Assembly (NCBI GenBank): GCA_043742785.1
Contig: JAYTXU010000048.1
Location: 1 to 64,000 of the forward strand
Reading direction: 5' to 3'
Source: JACQCF01 sp043742785
GTDB taxonomy: Bacteria; Omnitrophota; Gorgyraeia; Zapsychrales; Fredricksoniimonadaceae
DNA length: 64,000 nt
Shown: one piece after another, positions 15,495-23,794 of the stretch
How positions within the stretch are numbered: the first letter of the stretch is position 1
Layout of the letters: each line of letters opens with the position of its first letter
Translations under genes and position numbers: made by a program
Notes under the pieces: generated by a model
What the model was told of the DNA's origin: nothing
The model's input: the letters and a program-made list of their open reading frames with translations, nothing else
Database searches by the model: none

Positions 15495-15849
15495 AATAAA
15501 TGATACTGGCAGTATCAGATTCCCACACCTGTACGTGCTTCAATTTCAAAGGAGCTGAAACCTTATTGAGTTCACAATAGATATGGCGAGCCAAATTCTC
15601 CGTCGAAGGATTGGTATCTTTAAACGCAGGCAAATCATTCAAGCAGACATGATCAATAGGCATTAAAATATCCTTAAGTTTCTTTTTAACAATCTTAAAG
15701 TCAGTCAATAAACCCACTTCATCAAGCTTATCTCCTATCATCACAACTTCAATATTCCAAGTGTGTCCATGGAGATGCTTACATGGGCCATCATAACCAT
15801 GCAATTGATGAGCAGAAGCAATATGGTCTCTTACAATAATTTCAAACAT
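15487..15849 (-). CDS. queD: 6-carboxy-5,6,7,8-tetrahydropterin synthase
   Basis: A 120-residue member of the PTPS/QueD family, which converts dihydroneopterin triphosphate to carboxytetrahydropterin as the first dedicated queuosine step after GTP cyclohydrolase I. The zinc ligands are visible: the His in SAHQLHGYDGPCKHLHGHTW together with the two later His of HLHGH. The conserved C-K-x-x-H-G-H segment holds the catalytic Cys, and VQVWES is near the C-terminus. It is the first que gene, starting 2 bp before the murI stop and overlapping queC by 8 bp. Confidence 0.95.
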   Translation of the reverse strand: MFEIIVRDHIASAHQLHGYDGPCKHLHGHTWNIEVVMIGDKLDEVGLLTDFKIVKKKLKDILMPIDHVCLNDLPAFKDTNPSTENLARHIYCELNKVSAPLKLKHVQVWESDTASIIYYE

Positions 15850-15851
15850 AC

Positions 15852-16748
15852 TTAAAAACCCACTCTTTTAACATTTATAACATTGGCCCCTAAAAACCGC
15901 ACCGCGCGATATTTAAATATCTCCGGCTCATCGCTAACTAAATATAAATGATGTGGTGCTTGTTTTTGTTGACGAAGCAACCCTTGTGAAGCCAAGATTT
16001 CTTTAACTTCCATAGCTACTTCAAAAGCTGAATCAATAAGAGTAACCTTCTTACCCATCACCCTAGCGATAGTATTCTTTAAAAGAGGATAATGGGTGCA
16101 TCCTAGAATTAGAGTATCCACTCCTTCTTTTTTAAAATCACTTAAATACTCTTTAGCTACGCGATAGGTGATGTCATGATCAAACCATCCCTCTTCGACC
16201 AATGGCACAAACAACGGACAAGGCTGGCTTAACACCGATACCTTAGGTTCAAAACTTTGTAGCCGCTTAGCGTACTTACCGCTTTTAACAGTTGACTGAG
16301 TGGCAATAATACCAACTTTTTTTGACTTTGTCGATAGTGCTGCTTTACGAGCTCCAGGATCGATCACTCCTAAAATTGAAACAGGACATTCCTTTTGTAA
16401 TACATCCAAAGCTAAACTTGAAGCCGTATTACAAGCCACAACGATCATCTTGACCTTTTTCTTAAGAAGAATATCAACAATCTCACGAGAATAACGAATA
16501 ATTGTTTCCCTTGATTTAGTACCATAGGGAACACGTGCAGTATCTCCAAAATAGACAATATTTTCCTTAGGTAAGACTTTAAAAAGCTCTTTGACAACGG
16601 TTAAACCACCTAAACCAGAATCAAAAACACCAATAGGCCTGCTGTCACCCTCGAATGTTTTAACCTGCCTGCCGGCAGGCAGGTCGGAGGGTCCATTTTT
16701 AGATTCCCGCTTTCGCGGGAATGACAATTTTTTAGGATGTTGAGGCAT
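15852..16748 (-). CDS. murI: glutamate racemase with a repeat-derived N-terminal extension
   Basis: A 298-residue enzyme supplying D-glutamate for peptidoglycan. Core motifs are intact: RPIGVFDSGLGGLTVV, YFGDTARVPYGTKS, the first catalytic Cys in VVACNTASS and the second in LILGCTHYPLL. The family normally begins with this IGVFDSG segment. Here the frame extends about 40 residues upstream through SFPRKRESKNG and LPAGRQVKTFEGDS, which are translations of the type A repeat at 16644-16725. No in-frame ATG, GTG or TTG lies between the repeat and the core, so translation must start in or before the repeat. The ATG at 16748 overlaps the amidase 3' end by 17 bp. An in-frame TTG about 21 nt later is an alternative. 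Confidence 0.93.
   Translation of the reverse strand: MPQHPKKLSFPRKRESKNGPSDLPAGRQVKTFEGDSRPIGVFDSGLGGLTVVKELFKVLPKENIVYFGDTARVPYGTKSRETIIRYSREIVDILLKKKVKMIVVACNTASSLALDVLQKECPVSILGVIDPGARKAALSTKSKKVGIIATQSTVKSGKYAKRLQSFEPKVSVLSQPCPLFVPLVEEGWFDHDITYRVAKEYLSDFKKEGVDTLILGCTHYPLLKNTIARVMGKKVTLIDSAFEVAMEVKEILASQGLLRQQKQAPHHLYLVSDEPEIFKYRAVRFLGANVINVKRVGF
16644..16725. repeat. dispersed palindromic repeat, type A copy 2, inside murI
   Basis: An 82-bp element sharing with 13994-14072 the block CGAATGTTTTAACCTGCC, an inner palindrome CCTGCCTGCCGGCAGGCAGG and the terminal hairpin TTCCCGCTTTCGCGGGAA followed by TGAC. It lies in frame in the 5' end of murI and is open throughout. Confidence 0.9.
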
Positions 16749-17769
16749 AGGCTAAAATACTGCGGACAATGGATTCTGCCAATTTCTGACGATAACTTTC
16801 AGAATCTAATCTCTTTTCTTCCTGTTTATTAGTTAAATAACCTGTTTCAATGAGAACAGCCGGTATCAAAGTATTACGTACTACAAAATATCTGGCATGA
16901 CGCGCCCCTCGATTAGGAGCATGCACGGCCAAAGAAACATCATGAACCAGACGCATCGCTACCTTAGAAGATTCTGATATTTTAAGTTGATACATCATAT
17001 CCGATACAATGGGACCAACAACACTCAATGAGCTGGCATTCAGATTCCTTGCAAATATTTTCTCATTTCTTTGTCTTTGTTCTTCATCCAAATCATGCTT
17101 CCCACGAGTTTGAACATAATAAACTTCAATACCTTCCGTTCTACGGTCAGGCATAGAATTTGCATGAATACTCACAAACAAATCTGCATTAGCTTTAGTT
17201 GCAATCTCTGTGCGGCCTGGCAAGGTAATAAACTCGTCGCTATCCCTTGTCATAACAACTTTTAATCCTGCTTCAGATAAAAGCGTTTTTATTCGCTTAG
17301 AAATATCAAAAACAATATCTTTTTCTTTAACCCCTGAGTACCCCTTAGCGCCTGGATCCTTACCTCCATGACCAGGATCGATCACAATAGTATGCACCTT
17401 TAAATTTGAAAGATCTCCTTGAAACCCCCATTTAAACTGCGGGGTTCCAATAGTTCCAATCACCTTTAATTCAAAATCATCTGGAACATAAATAGAGCTG
17501 CTGACTCGTCGTAGAGGAGCCTCTAGAATAATCTTCTCCTGTCCAATCAAAACAACAGGGCTTCCTATTAATGCTTTGGCTTTATGATTCTTATATTCAA
17601 GAAGAACAACCTGAGTCACACTATCCAATTGCCATTGAATATTATACTTTTTACAGATATCCTGAAGAGAAACACCAGAAATAATGGTCCCTGGAGGAGT
17701 TAACGTATGACAACCGCATATCAACGATACTGCAAAAACCCCTATAAAAAATCTAGAAATTATTTTCAT
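16732..17769 (-). CDS. N-acetylmuramoyl-L-alanine amidase (Amidase_3), lipoprotein
   Basis: A 345-residue predicted lipoprotein (MKIISRFFIGVFAVSLICGC, lipobox LICGC). An N-terminal region of about 110 residues resembles the copper-amine-oxidase-like or AMIN-type peptidoglycan-targeting domains (GSPVVLIGQEKIILEAPLRR). The catalytic Amidase_3 domain has zinc ligands in IDPGHGGKDPG, the Glu after GYSGVKEKD, VSIHANSMPD, and the late catalytic Glu in AVLIETGYLTN. It cleaves the bond between muramic acid and the stem peptide, in cell separation or wall turnover. It begins directly after the secretin-like gene and overlaps murI by 17 bp. Confidence 0.92.
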   Translation of the reverse strand: MKIISRFFIGVFAVSLICGCHTLTPPGTIISGVSLQDICKKYNIQWQLDSVTQVVLLEYKNHKAKALIGSPVVLIGQEKIILEAPLRRVSSSIYVPDDFELKVIGTIGTPQFKWGFQGDLSNLKVHTIVIDPGHGGKDPGAKGYSGVKEKDIVFDISKRIKTLLSEAGLKVVMTRDSDEFITLPGRTEIATKANADLFVSIHANSMPDRRTEGIEVYYVQTRGKHDLDEEQRQRNEKIFARNLNASSLSVVGPIVSDMMYQLKISESSKVAMRLVHDVSLAVHAPNRGARHARYFVVRNTLIPAVLIETGYLTNKQEEKRLDSESYRQKLAESIVRSILAYASTS

Positions 17770-17770
17770 A

Positions 17771-18520
17771 CTATTTTTGTTCTTCGCTAGGAACCTGTAC
17801 TGTTGTATGCATGGTTAAAAAAATAATAGTCTCTGTCTTCTGCATTAGCTTGCCTTGCTTACGAAACACCAAGCCTACTAAAGGCAAATCTCCTAAGAGA
17901 GGAATTTTACGCGTTTTCTTAATTTCTTCTTCATGCATAAGCCCACCTATAACAATCGTCGAATTATCCTTTAAATCAACCTCTGTTTGATTCTTGAGAG
18001 TCACAATCATATTAGGTTGAGTGTTGTTTTTTAAAATACCACCTACAATAGGATCAATTTTTAATTTTTCCATCCCAGCAGGAGAATTAAACCACATCAA
18101 ATTCAAATTAATAGAAGGCAAGCTATTAGGATCAAAAGAAATATCAAAAACCTTTGATTCCTCCTTATTTAAAATAAAAATAGAGAAATCTTTTTGACTA
18201 AACCGTCCTACAGTATCAAGAGCATCTAACAAAACCGCATAATCTTCACTGGAAACCTCCCCCACGCTTAAATTAAACTTCTTATCCTCCCATGACGGAT
18301 CGCTGTCTTTTCTTAATTGCAGACTATGAAAATCTGAAACAATAGCCTCCCAATCAACCCCTTGACGATGTTCATCGTTAAGAACAATTTGCACAACCTT
18401 GGCTTCCAATCTTACCTTAGATGCTGTTGGTGAAATTGAAGGCACTGGCGAATCTTCTGCCCAAAGACAAGGGCTTACACAAAAAACTAAAGTGAAGATT
18501 AAAATAAAACGCATGACCAT
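17771..18520 (-). CDS. stand-alone secretin C-terminal domain protein
   Basis: A 249-residue exported protein with signal peptide MRFILIFTLVFCVSPCLWA. The start was moved to the ATG at 18520 (or 18514), because longer frames run into the upstream methyltransferase gene. The mature part carries a secretin (GspD/PilQ) signature: VRLEAKVVQIVLNDEHRQG, where full secretins have a V-x-I-E-A-x-I-x-E segment, then NNTQPNMIVTLKNQTEVDL, IGGLMHEEE and KIPLLGDLPLVGLVFR. Full secretins are about 450-800 residues with several N domains; this one has little room for them. It may be a reduced outer-membrane ring or a relic. No other secretion or pilus assembly genes are adjacent. Confidence 0.75.
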   Translation of the reverse strand: MVMRFILIFTLVFCVSPCLWAEDSPVPSISPTASKVRLEAKVVQIVLNDEHRQGVDWEAIVSDFHSLQLRKDSDPSWEDKKFNLSVGEVSSEDYAVLLDALDTVGRFSQKDFSIFILNKEESKVFDISFDPNSLPSINLNLMWFNSPAGMEKLKIDPIVGGILKNNTQPNMIVTLKNQTEVDLKDNSTIVIGGLMHEEEIKKTRKIPLLGDLPLVGLVFRKQGKLMQKTETIIFLTMHTTVQVPSEEQK

Positions 18521-18527
18521 TAGAATA

Positions 18528-19361
18528 TTAAACTTTCTGCCATTTCGCAATGAAAAATCCTTCCATTCGTCCATCAGGTATTATCCGCATTTGTGAGCAA
18601 AGCCTTAAACCCTCTGCCTTACGTGCCAACCATTCTAGAACTTCTTCATTTTCTTCATAAGCAAAGGTACATGTACTATACACTAAAATCCCGCCAGGCC
18701 TAATTAAACGACTGGCATTGAGTAAAAGTCCTTTTTGTTTATGCGCCATTTCTTTAATTTTACGCAACGACCAATAGGCATACGTTTTCGGATTGTCCTC
18801 TTTAAATCTTCCCTCCGAAGAGCAGGGAGCATCAACAAGCACCCTATCAAAAAGCTCATCTCTAACTTTATAAATTCGACCATCGATCATGGTCAATTTG
18901 GCCACAGCACCCGTTAAACTCAAGACCGCTTTAAGCCTAAAAAATCTTGAACGGACAGGTTCATTAGCCACTAAAAGTCCTTGATTGTTCATATGCATCG
19001 CAATTTGGCTGGTCTTACTTCCTGGAGCCGCACATAAATCTAATATTCGCTCCCCTGGCTTAGGATCTAATTCTACAACTGAGCGCATACTTTCTAACCC
19101 TTGAATATAAAGAAGTCCTTCCACCACTAAAGATGACTCTTTAACCGCCCCAGCTTGTGCTGCAGGAACACTAAAAGCATAAGGATACCAATCCACCTTC
19201 TCAAAGGAAATTCCTAAATTTCTTAACTGCCTATGAATATCTTCCACCGATGCCTTAAGCGTATTCACACGAAAATAAGTGTATTGAGATGGCTTGCCAA
19301 AAAACTCTAAAGCCTCTGGCGACAAAGTTTTCTGTATTCGATTTAAAAATATGGGATCCAT
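18528..19361 (-). CDS. RsmB/NOP family RNA (cytosine-5) methyltransferase
   Basis: A 277-residue SAM-dependent methyltransferase. Motif I is LDLCAAPGSKTSQIA. Motif IV with one catalytic Cys is VLVDAPCSSEGRF, and motif VI with the second Cys is LVYSTCTFAYEENEEV. The N-terminal region (FRVNTLKASVEDIHRQL) matches the family substrate-binding part. The length suits a short member that lacks the NusB-like N-terminal domain of RsmB. It methylates C-5 of cytosines in rRNA or tRNA; the exact target cannot be read from the sequence. It is divergent from the pilin-like gene at 19452. Confidence 0.9.
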   Translation of the reverse strand: MDPIFLNRIQKTLSPEALEFFGKPSQYTYFRVNTLKASVEDIHRQLRNLGISFEKVDWYPYAFSVPAAQAGAVKESSLVVEGLLYIQGLESMRSVVELDPKPGERILDLCAAPGSKTSQIAMHMNNQGLLVANEPVRSRFFRLKAVLSLTGAVAKLTMIDGRIYKVRDELFDRVLVDAPCSSEGRFKEDNPKTYAYWSLRKIKEMAHKQKGLLLNASRLIRPGGILVYSTCTFAYEENEEVLEWLARKAEGLRLCSQMRIIPDGRMEGFFIAKWQKV

Positions 19362-19385
19362 AACTTTTGAAAATATACCACAAAC

Positions 19386-19414
19386 TTGCTAAGGAGAGGG
19401 TAATAATGTATACT
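19386..19414 (+). promoter_or_regulatory. promoter of the pilin-like gene
   Basis: TTGCTA (19386-19391), a 17-nt spacer, TATACT (19409-19414). This predicts a start about 19421 and a 30-nt leader to the ATG at 19452, with no clear Shine-Dalgarno in it. Confidence 0.55.
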
Positions 19415-19451
19415 TTCATTGTATTCAACGTATTTTGCAATATAAAAAATT

Positions 19452-22400
19452 ATGCTTAAAAATAAGGGTCAATCTATTTTTGAATACACCGCTATGGCGA
19501 TGCTTATCATTGTAGGCGTCATTGTCATGGGACCCTATATTACACGTTCTTTAGGTGCTCACTTTAAACTTTGGCAAGAATCTGTAGATGATTCTGTCAA
19601 TGACCGTATGCAAAGCGTTCCAATCAACATCACCCCGGACTGCGTCTGCTCGGGAGATATTCAAGGTGGCTGCGGCGGCCATTTTCAACGTGAAAATAAA
19701 ACCTGTGCCCCTAATGAACGTTATCACTCTACTAAATGCAGTCCCCCTGCTTGCGGATTTGGAGAAGACTTTACTGAAGGATGTACCCCAGATGTTAGTT
19801 GTTGTGAAATCTATAATGCCTGTTCTCTCACCACTCCTTTAGCTTCCTGTTGTGGAACAACACCTTTTCCTGTTCCTGCAGACCCAACAAGAACCAACCC
19901 TGATGCTCAAGGATTTCCTCCCATCCCGGGTGCTGATCCTAATTCTCCAGCAAGTTCTTGTTATTCTGGAGAAGAACTTCTTTACAATCAATGTGATACA
20001 ACAATAGTCCGTTGTAAACCTAATGCTCAATGCAAGGCCATGTGTACTGGCAATCTTCCTCATAACCAAAGCGGCGATCTGACAGCAAACCTTTGTCCAG
20101 GAGCTGATCAAGGTTTAACTAAAGATACGCCCATTACACTTATAGGAGGGTGTTCTGTTCCTATATCTACTTGTCCTAAAATAACAGCGCCATCTATTAA
20201 AATTCCACAACTATTATCTAGCGGACGGGCCAATCTAACAAAAGTTGCGCCTTTTTTACTCCCCTTATGCCCAGGAGGTGATAATGGAATTTATCCCACT
20301 CAGGCTAATGCTGATCAATTTTGTAAACAGTACTTTAATGCTCCTGATGCCCAAGCTACAACTTGGCATGGATTTAATTATGATTCTTGTGGAGATAACC
20401 CACAAAAAAAAGGAAATGGATCCAGCTGGACATGCACTGTCAATGGTTGCACACAAGTAAATAGAGTGCAGTCTATAAAGGATATAACCTGTACCTACTC
20501 CAAGTGTTCAACACCCTATACCCTCGTTACTCCCCTCTGTTCAGGGAGTGAAACAGTTTCCTGTAACAGTGGAGACTCTTTATTTGGCTCTTTAGACACA
20601 GGTACAGGGAACAATCATACCATTGCTGTTGATGGCAATACCTGTACAGCCAGTGAAGGAAATAATAATAATGGTGTCTGTGGTTGTCAAATCACCTGCT
20701 CATCTCCTTTTTTAATCACAAAGAAATCTGACTGGAAGGCTCATACCGCTGTCGGATATGCTTCATCTTATATTTATCTTTCCACACTACCTCCGCAACA
20801 ATATACCGTTGCAGGACAAGCATTCTCTGTATATGATCCAATCAAGTCATACAGAAATGGTGGAGCCACAGCCATAACAAACCTTAATGCCAACTATCAA
20901 ACCATTATCCCTTCACTACCTGAAACGCTCATAAAAAACCAAAGTGGGTCACGCATAATATTCAATTATGCACAATTAGCTAGTGAATCTCTCGCAACAC
21001 AACAAGAATTTATTAATAACCTAAAAACCGGTAGTCATGTTATTGCAAACCGCTATCTCTGCACTACCAACACCGTAGATGCCCCCGATTGTCATGTCAA
21101 TAATCGTGGAGCAGATATGCCTGCGTTTGAAATAGACGGACTTTTATATGATACCATTCATGATAGCGATACTTATGTCCAATTCGCTGAAGCAGAAACT
21201 ATAGGGCAATATACCTTATGGGTTGACGGTTGCACAACCTTTAGCACACCTGGATCAACCAACTGGACAGTTCCTGCTGGAGTAACAAATGCTACTGTTG
21301 AAGTTTGGGGCGCTGGCGGCGGTGGTGGTGGTTGGTACGGAGACATTACTAGCGGTGGTGGTGGTGGTGGTGGTGGTGGTTATTCAAAAGGAACTCTTTC
21401 TCTAACCGGCGGAACCACCTACAACATTGTAATAGGCGCTGGAGGACATGGAGGAGATGCTGTTGCGCCAAGTGATGGTGGAACCAGTTCTTTTAGCCTA
21501 TCATCCCCCCTACTTCAGGCTAGCGGTGGTCACCATGGTGATTATCAAAGCTTTGCTATTGGTGATTTTCTTGGAGGTGCTGGTGGTGCAGCTAGTGTAG
21601 ATAATGCTGTTAGCAATCCTTTTTCCTTATCTGGCTCTCGAGGCAATGATGGGATATACGCATGGGGAAATGGCGGTGATGGTGGTAAGGCTGGAGGTTC
21701 TGATGGAGGTATTGGCGGAACAGGTGGGCCAGGAGGTGATTTTAATAATGTTGCTCATGGCGCATACGGTTCTGGTAGTGATGGAACAGCTCCCGGTGGC
21801 GGTGGTGGTGGCGGTGGCGGTGATGCAGACATAGGTGGATTAGGTGGCTTTGGCGCCAATGGAATGGTTAAAATTTGTCCTATTGAAACTCCTGCTCCCT
21901 GTACAAACACCTGTCCAGACTATGCTACTGACCCCACAGCGACTAAATGCGTAGCCAAATGTAACGATGGATATGAAGTAAAAACTGACCTTTCTGGTAT
22001 TACTTATTGTGCTCCAAGTACTCCAAATGGATGCAATGCTACACCGATAACAGCACTAGTGTATCTTTGCGATGACGATTATTACAGTACAGCGTCAGCT
22101 TTAGCATCCTTCGGTCATCAATGCATAAGGCCCTCTGACAACGGCGGTACTGTGTGCACTTTTGAAGGTAGTCTTTTAGGGAAAGGTGATACAGGAGATA
22201 CCTGTCCTAATCTTCATAATTTCCCTGTTCCTGTCCAAATAAATGATATCGTAACCTTAATCAATGGTCTTCAAAATGGTAAGGGAACAGTCATTTTCCG
22301 TACCATCAATACCAATATATCTTGTGATATAGCAGCAGGTGAAATTTCTATTTCTCTTTCAAAAGGTGTTTTTTCAGGTACTACTGATAGATATAACAGC

Positions 22401-22940
22401 GCAACACACTCGTTTATAGCCCCATCTAATGGATATCTTATTAATTGTGCCTATGATGATAATATCGCAACGACCGTCACTCGCCCAGCTAACTGTAATC
22501 CTTCCATCCAATGCAATTACTCTGGAACTTATTATGGTACGATCTACTCTTCTACTTGTGTTAATAATACACTATCAATAACGTGCTTAAATAATATGGT
22601 TAAAGGTTTTTGTGTGGGCTCTTCAGGGACCAGAGGTACCGTTGCAACAGAAGACTGCACAGGATGTAATTGGTCAGGCAATCGTTACTTTAATACCGAT
22701 AGGGATACTAATAATTTTACTATGAATTGTTCAAACAATGCAGTCCAAGGCTTTTGGGCTGGAGATCATCATTCAGATCCACCCGTCACAGGTTGTAACT
22801 GGTCAGGTGATCAAGTATTCAGCGATTGTGGTGATGGTAATGATATCTACATAACCTGTACAAACGGAACTATTACGAAAATGAATATGTCTGGGACTGG
22901 AAGAAATGGTTGTCAATGGGGTCCTGCTTATTGTGCATGA
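19452..22940 (+). CDS. giant pilin-like, Cys-rich and Gly-rich surface protein
   Basis: A 1162-residue protein. The N-terminus MLKNKGQSIFEYTAMAMLII has a prepilin-like class III signal: cleavage expected after Gly6, then Q-S-x-x-E with Glu at +5 and a long hydrophobic helix. The body has several dozen cysteines, suggesting an extracellular disulfide-rich fold, and short C-x-C and CC groups (residues about 60-250). Residues about 594-810 form a Gly-rich domain starting WTVPAGVTNATVEVWGAGGG, a module known from adhesins and tail fibres. After it come three related units around C-N-(Y/W)-S-G and a final C-Q-W-G. A surface filament or adhesin is likely. It ends 11 bp before the RAYT element. Confidence 0.75.
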   Translation: MLKNKGQSIFEYTAMAMLIIVGVIVMGPYITRSLGAHFKLWQESVDDSVNDRMQSVPINITPDCVCSGDIQGGCGGHFQRENKTCAPNERYHSTKCSPPACGFGEDFTEGCTPDVSCCEIYNACSLTTPLASCCGTTPFPVPADPTRTNPDAQGFPPIPGADPNSPASSCYSGEELLYNQCDTTIVRCKPNAQCKAMCTGNLPHNQSGDLTANLCPGADQGLTKDTPITLIGGCSVPISTCPKITAPSIKIPQLLSSGRANLTKVAPFLLPLCPGGDNGIYPTQANADQFCKQYFNAPDAQATTWHGFNYDSCGDNPQKKGNGSSWTCTVNGCTQVNRVQSIKDITCTYSKCSTPYTLVTPLCSGSETVSCNSGDSLFGSLDTGTGNNHTIAVDGNTCTASEGNNNNGVCGCQITCSSPFLITKKSDWKAHTAVGYASSYIYLSTLPPQQYTVAGQAFSVYDPIKSYRNGGATAITNLNANYQTIIPSLPETLIKNQSGSRIIFNYAQLASESLATQQEFINNLKTGSHVIANRYLCTTNTVDAPDCHVNNRGADMPAFEIDGLLYDTIHDSDTYVQFAEAETIGQYTLWVDGCTTFSTPGSTNWTVPAGVTNATVEVWGAGGGGGGWYGDITSGGGGGGGGGYSKGTLSLTGGTTYNIVIGAGGHGGDAVAPSDGGTSSFSLSSPLLQASGGHHGDYQSFAIGDFLGGAGGAASVDNAVSNPFSLSGSRGNDGIYAWGNGGDGGKAGGSDGGIGGTGGPGGDFNNVAHGAYGSGSDGTAPGGGGGGGGGDADIGGLGGFGANGMVKICPIETPAPCTNTCPDYATDPTATKCVAKCNDGYEVKTDLSGITYCAPSTPNGCNATPITALVYLCDDDYYSTASALASFGHQCIRPSDNGGTVCTFEGSLLGKGDTGDTCPNLHNFPVPVQINDIVTLINGLQNGKGTVIFRTINTNISCDIAAGEISISLSKGVFSGTTDRYNSATHSFIAPSNGYLINCAYDDNIATTVTRPANCNPSIQCNYSGTYYGTIYSSTCVNNTLSITCLNNMVKGFCVGSSGTRGTVATEDCTGCNWSGNRYFNTDRDTNNFTMNCSNNAVQGFWAGDHHSDPPVTGCNWSGDQVFSDCGDGNDIYITCTNGTITKMNMSGTGRNGCQWGPAYCA
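21353..21380 (+). repeat. (GGT)n microsatellite in the Gly-rich domain
   Basis: Nine consecutive GGT triplets encode a polyglycine run. A second GGT/GGC-rich run lies near 21796-21822. Such tracts can change length by slippage but would keep the reading frame. Confidence 0.85.
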
Positions 22941-22950
22941 TAATTAGGAT

Positions 22951-23788
22951 AATTAGGGACAGACACTAATTCTAATTTCCTTTCGTGGTCGGCCTCTTTT
23001 TTTATCTTTTAAACTGTAGCCTACTTCTTGTTCTAAATCAGCTATGAAATTTTCTGTACCGATGGGGGCACATTTCAAAACACTTCTTCTAAAGTTTTTT
23101 GTCATTTGTGGATCATCTTTTTCTAAATAGTCTTTCCAATTTTTTTCGTAAGCTAGATGTAAGATTGTATCGAAATCGGCTGTTTTTATAATGGGCTTTT
23201 TCTCCAATCCTAGATGCTCTCTGGCACTAGACCAAATATATTTACTCAAATCGTTCACCATCCCCGCTCGCAGAGGATTCCTTTCGACATAACGGATGGC
23301 TCTTAAAAGATGAGTTTCATCCAGCACGTTAGAATAAAACCGGCCTTGCCAAAGATGACCAGTCTTTGATTGGGTACGGTTTTTATAAAGACTATATTGC
23401 ATATGGACTATTTTGAATAATTGCGCTAATCCAAAAGAGGTTGTAGGGATAACAATAAAATGAACGTGATTATCCATGAGGCAATAGGCTAGGATTCTTA
23501 CATCATATTTTTGGGAGTACTCCAGCATCCAATAAGAATATTTTTTGAAATCACGGGAATCATCAAAGACTTTCTGACGATAATTACCACGTTGAGTAAC
23601 ATGATGTGGAAGACCGGGAATTACTAATCGTGGCTGTCTAGGCATATGATCCCCTTTGAGTTTTTAGGGGATTTTACAGATGAATGCCATTGAGGAAATG
23701 GCCTTAGTTTTTATACTATCTTACTACCTAATGCTTGTCAAATTGTGTTGGAATTTGGGATGAGAGAAATTAGTGTCTGTCCCTAATT
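22951..23788. mobile_element. complete RAYT/IS200-like element with 21-bp inverted ends
   Basis: AATTAGGGACAGACACTAATT at 22951-22971 is the exact reverse complement of 23768-23788. Each end is itself an imperfect palindrome (AATTAG / CTAATT). Both ends frame a single transposase gene, giving an 838-bp unit. It sits between the stop of the pilin-like gene and the stop of the amino-acid permease without disrupting either. Confidence 0.85.
22953..23645 (-). CDS. REP-associated tyrosine transposase (Y1 HUH family)
   Basis: A 230-residue transposase with the typical N-terminus MPRQPRLVIPGLPHHVTQRG, the metal-binding HUH motif in YCLMDNHVHFIVIP and the HLWQGRFYSNVLDE segment. The catalytic Tyr region lies in LRAIRYVERNPLRAGMV. 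RAYTs are single-strand transposases that recognise REP-type hairpins. The last codons (ISVCP and stop) are encoded by the left terminal repeat, which ties the gene to the element. It could in principle act on the palindromic repeats elsewhere in the window; this is inference only, since their ends differ. Confidence 0.93.
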   Translation of the reverse strand: MPRQPRLVIPGLPHHVTQRGNYRQKVFDDSRDFKKYSYWMLEYSQKYDVRILAYCLMDNHVHFIVIPTTSFGLAQLFKIVHMQYSLYKNRTQSKTGHLWQGRFYSNVLDETHLLRAIRYVERNPLRAGMVNDLSKYIWSSAREHLGLEKKPIIKTADFDTILHLAYEKNWKDYLEKDDPQMTKNFRRSVLKCAPIGTENFIADLEQEVGYSLKDKKRGRPRKEIRISVCP

Positions 23789-23794
23789 TAACTA

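Noticed and set aside
15850..16750. preQ1 riboswitch for the que genes
   Set aside because: queD follows murI without a leader, and no preQ1 aptamer-like sequence was seen.
19406..19459. 17-codon leader frame (AAGGAG nearby) overlapping the start of the pilin-like gene
   Set aside because: Its ATG and Shine-Dalgarno coincide with the predicted -10 and spacer of the promoter, so both cannot be true; the promoter is the better match.
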